A stretch of DNA of 6,956 nucleotides. Source: JBHIFB01 sp046760905 (GTDB taxonomy: Bacteria > Gemmatimonadota > CAZMKB01). Under the pieces are notes generated by a model. It saw only the letters and a program-made list of their open reading frames with translations, did not search any database and was not told the origin of the DNA. The first letter of the stretch is position 1. Each line of letters starts with the position of its first letter. The DNA lies in the NCBI GenBank assembly GCA_046760905.1, contig JBHIFB010000153.1, forward strand, positions 1 through 6,956, in the 5' to 3' direction. The translations under genes were made by a program, and so were the position numbers. This document shows positions 6,309 to 6,956 of the stretch, piece after piece.

Positions 6309-6502
6309 CTTCTCGATGGTGAGAGAGAGAATAAACCGAGAACTGGAACATGTCGCAGTCCCAGACGGCAAGTGTGTCTGATCCGATGTAGCCCCAGTAT
6401 TCGTATTGCCCCAGAAGTGATGAGGGCGAAATGATCTGAGAAACAGGGTAGGTGATTTCCTGATTCGGGGTCATACTCAGTTGTGTCGGTGGCAGGAGAT
6501 AG
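6309..6502 (+). other. Unassigned junction between two transposase remnants
   Basis: All three plus-strand frames carry stops, and I cannot assign the bases confidently to either neighbour. The stretch probably contains the decayed middle of the IS481-like element and/or the IS91-like element. An out-of-frame reading near 6436-6470 (L-R-N-R-V-G-D-F-L-I-R) could be a frameshifted piece of the IS91 protein. No RNA gene or promoter is evident. Confidence 0.4.
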
Positions 6503-6889
6503 TCTTCATACCACTCGCCGGAAGGTAGAATTTATCGTAAGATTGAGCTGATTGCCAGACTTATGACCCATATACCCGATCCCTGGGAGCAAACGACTCG
6601 TTATATCGCCTGGTATTCGAACAGGACACGTGGGGTGAGGAAGAAGAGAAAGCCCCCTGGTGGTGATAAAAAGGGTGCGGGAGAGGAGAGGGAGGTTCGT
6701 GCTCCCACACACTGGAGGAGGAAGTGGGCAGAGCTGTTGCGCCTGGTGTTTGAGGTGAATCTTACATGTCCCCGGTGCGGTATTGAGATGAAAAATCTCT
6801 CATTTATTACCTAGAGGGAGCAGATCCGCAAGATCCTCGCTCATCTCAAATCAAAAGGGCACCTCCGCCCGGGCGGGACCTTTTGCTGA
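6503..6889 (+). pseudogene. C-terminal part of an IS91-family transposase, interrupted by an amber codon
   Basis: The frame opens after TAG at 6500-6502. It reads Y-H-S-P-E-G-R-I, I-E-L-I-A-R-L-M-T-H-I-P-D-P, R-Y-I-A-W-Y-S-N-R-T-R-G, a basic linker, W-A-E-L-L-R-L-V-F-E-V and L-T-C-P-R-C-G-I-E-M-K-N-L-S-F-I-T. This is the typical end of IS91-family (Y2/HUH rolling-circle) transposases, including the C-P-R-C-G zinc-finger-like motif. A TAG at 6812-6814 falls where relatives usually have Glu. The same frame then continues R-E-Q-I-R-K-I-L-A-H-L-K-S-K-G-H-L-R-P-G-G to a TGA at 6887-6889. The HUH and tyrosine catalytic parts are missing upstream. By family knowledge the origin end of such elements lies just past this gene, so the window end may enter it. 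Confidence 0.8.
6852..6885. repeat. Nested inverted repeats at the end of the IS91-like frame
   Basis: CAAAAGG (6852-6858) and CCTTTTG (6879-6885) form 7-bp arms. Between them sits the perfect 12-bp palindrome CCGCCCGGGCGG (6865-6876). As RNA or single-stranded DNA it could fold into a GC-capped hairpin. It overlaps codons of the conserved C-terminal region, so part of the symmetry may be incidental. Rolling-circle elements do use hairpins near their ends, which makes it worth noting. Confidence 0.4.
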
Positions 6890-6956
6890 CAGTGCAGCGT
6901 GAGGTTGGTCCCCACTCCCTCCCTGATGATCCATTCCATCCCCGGAGGGATCAGTG

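Noticed and set aside
6193..6381. Plus-strand open frame of 62 codons over the IS481-like remnant
   Set aside because: It is in a different frame from the recognisable transposase residues and has no family features.

Overview
The window looks like chromosomal DNA of a Gram-negative bacterium of the FCB superphylum, probably one of its uncultured candidate phyla rather than a classical Bacteroidetes. The main pointer is the C-terminus of the first gene: it ends in a type IX secretion (T9SS) sorting module of the FlgD Ig-like kind, opening with the signature NFPNPFNPSTSISF. A second pointer is the style of the proteins, which are large secreted beta-propellers of the LVIVD and BNR/Asp-box types. 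Two minus-strand promoters match the sigma-70 consensus exactly, which differs from the Bacteroidetes promoter type. I cannot name a species or phylum from the sequence alone.

Layout. Positions 1-90 may be the tail of a plus-strand gene. Positions 190-1530 (+) encode a secreted seven-repeat LVIVD beta-propeller with a T9SS sorting domain. It converges, across a 47-bp gap, with a small membrane-associated hypothetical protein at 1578-2159 (-). Positions 2160-2617 hold no convincing gene, but contain a perfect-consensus promoter for that small gene and a palindrome just upstream of it. Positions 2618-4651 (-) encode a secreted BNR/Asp-box repeat protein with 12 Asp-boxes; its best start is 21 codons inside the longest open frame. 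It has its own perfect-consensus promoter at 4866-4894 and a leader of about 200 nt.

The right third, about 4990-6956, is a graveyard of insertion sequences from three unrelated families. The first is an IS110-family transposase (-) with a compensated double frameshift, a catalytic Asp-to-Asn change and a lost C-terminus. The second is an IS481-like rve transposase N-terminal remnant (+) with internal stops. The third is the C-terminal part of an IS91-family transposase (+) interrupted by a single amber codon. All three appear dead.

How the parts work together. The two propeller proteins are exported and probably act at the cell surface or outside it, but nothing here gives a substrate. The insertion-sequence remnants suggest a tolerant site next to these accessory surface genes. 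I found no CRISPR array, tRNA, rRNA, phage module or recognisable defence system. The most notable observations are the pair of matching consensus promoters and the readable decay history of the IS110 gene.
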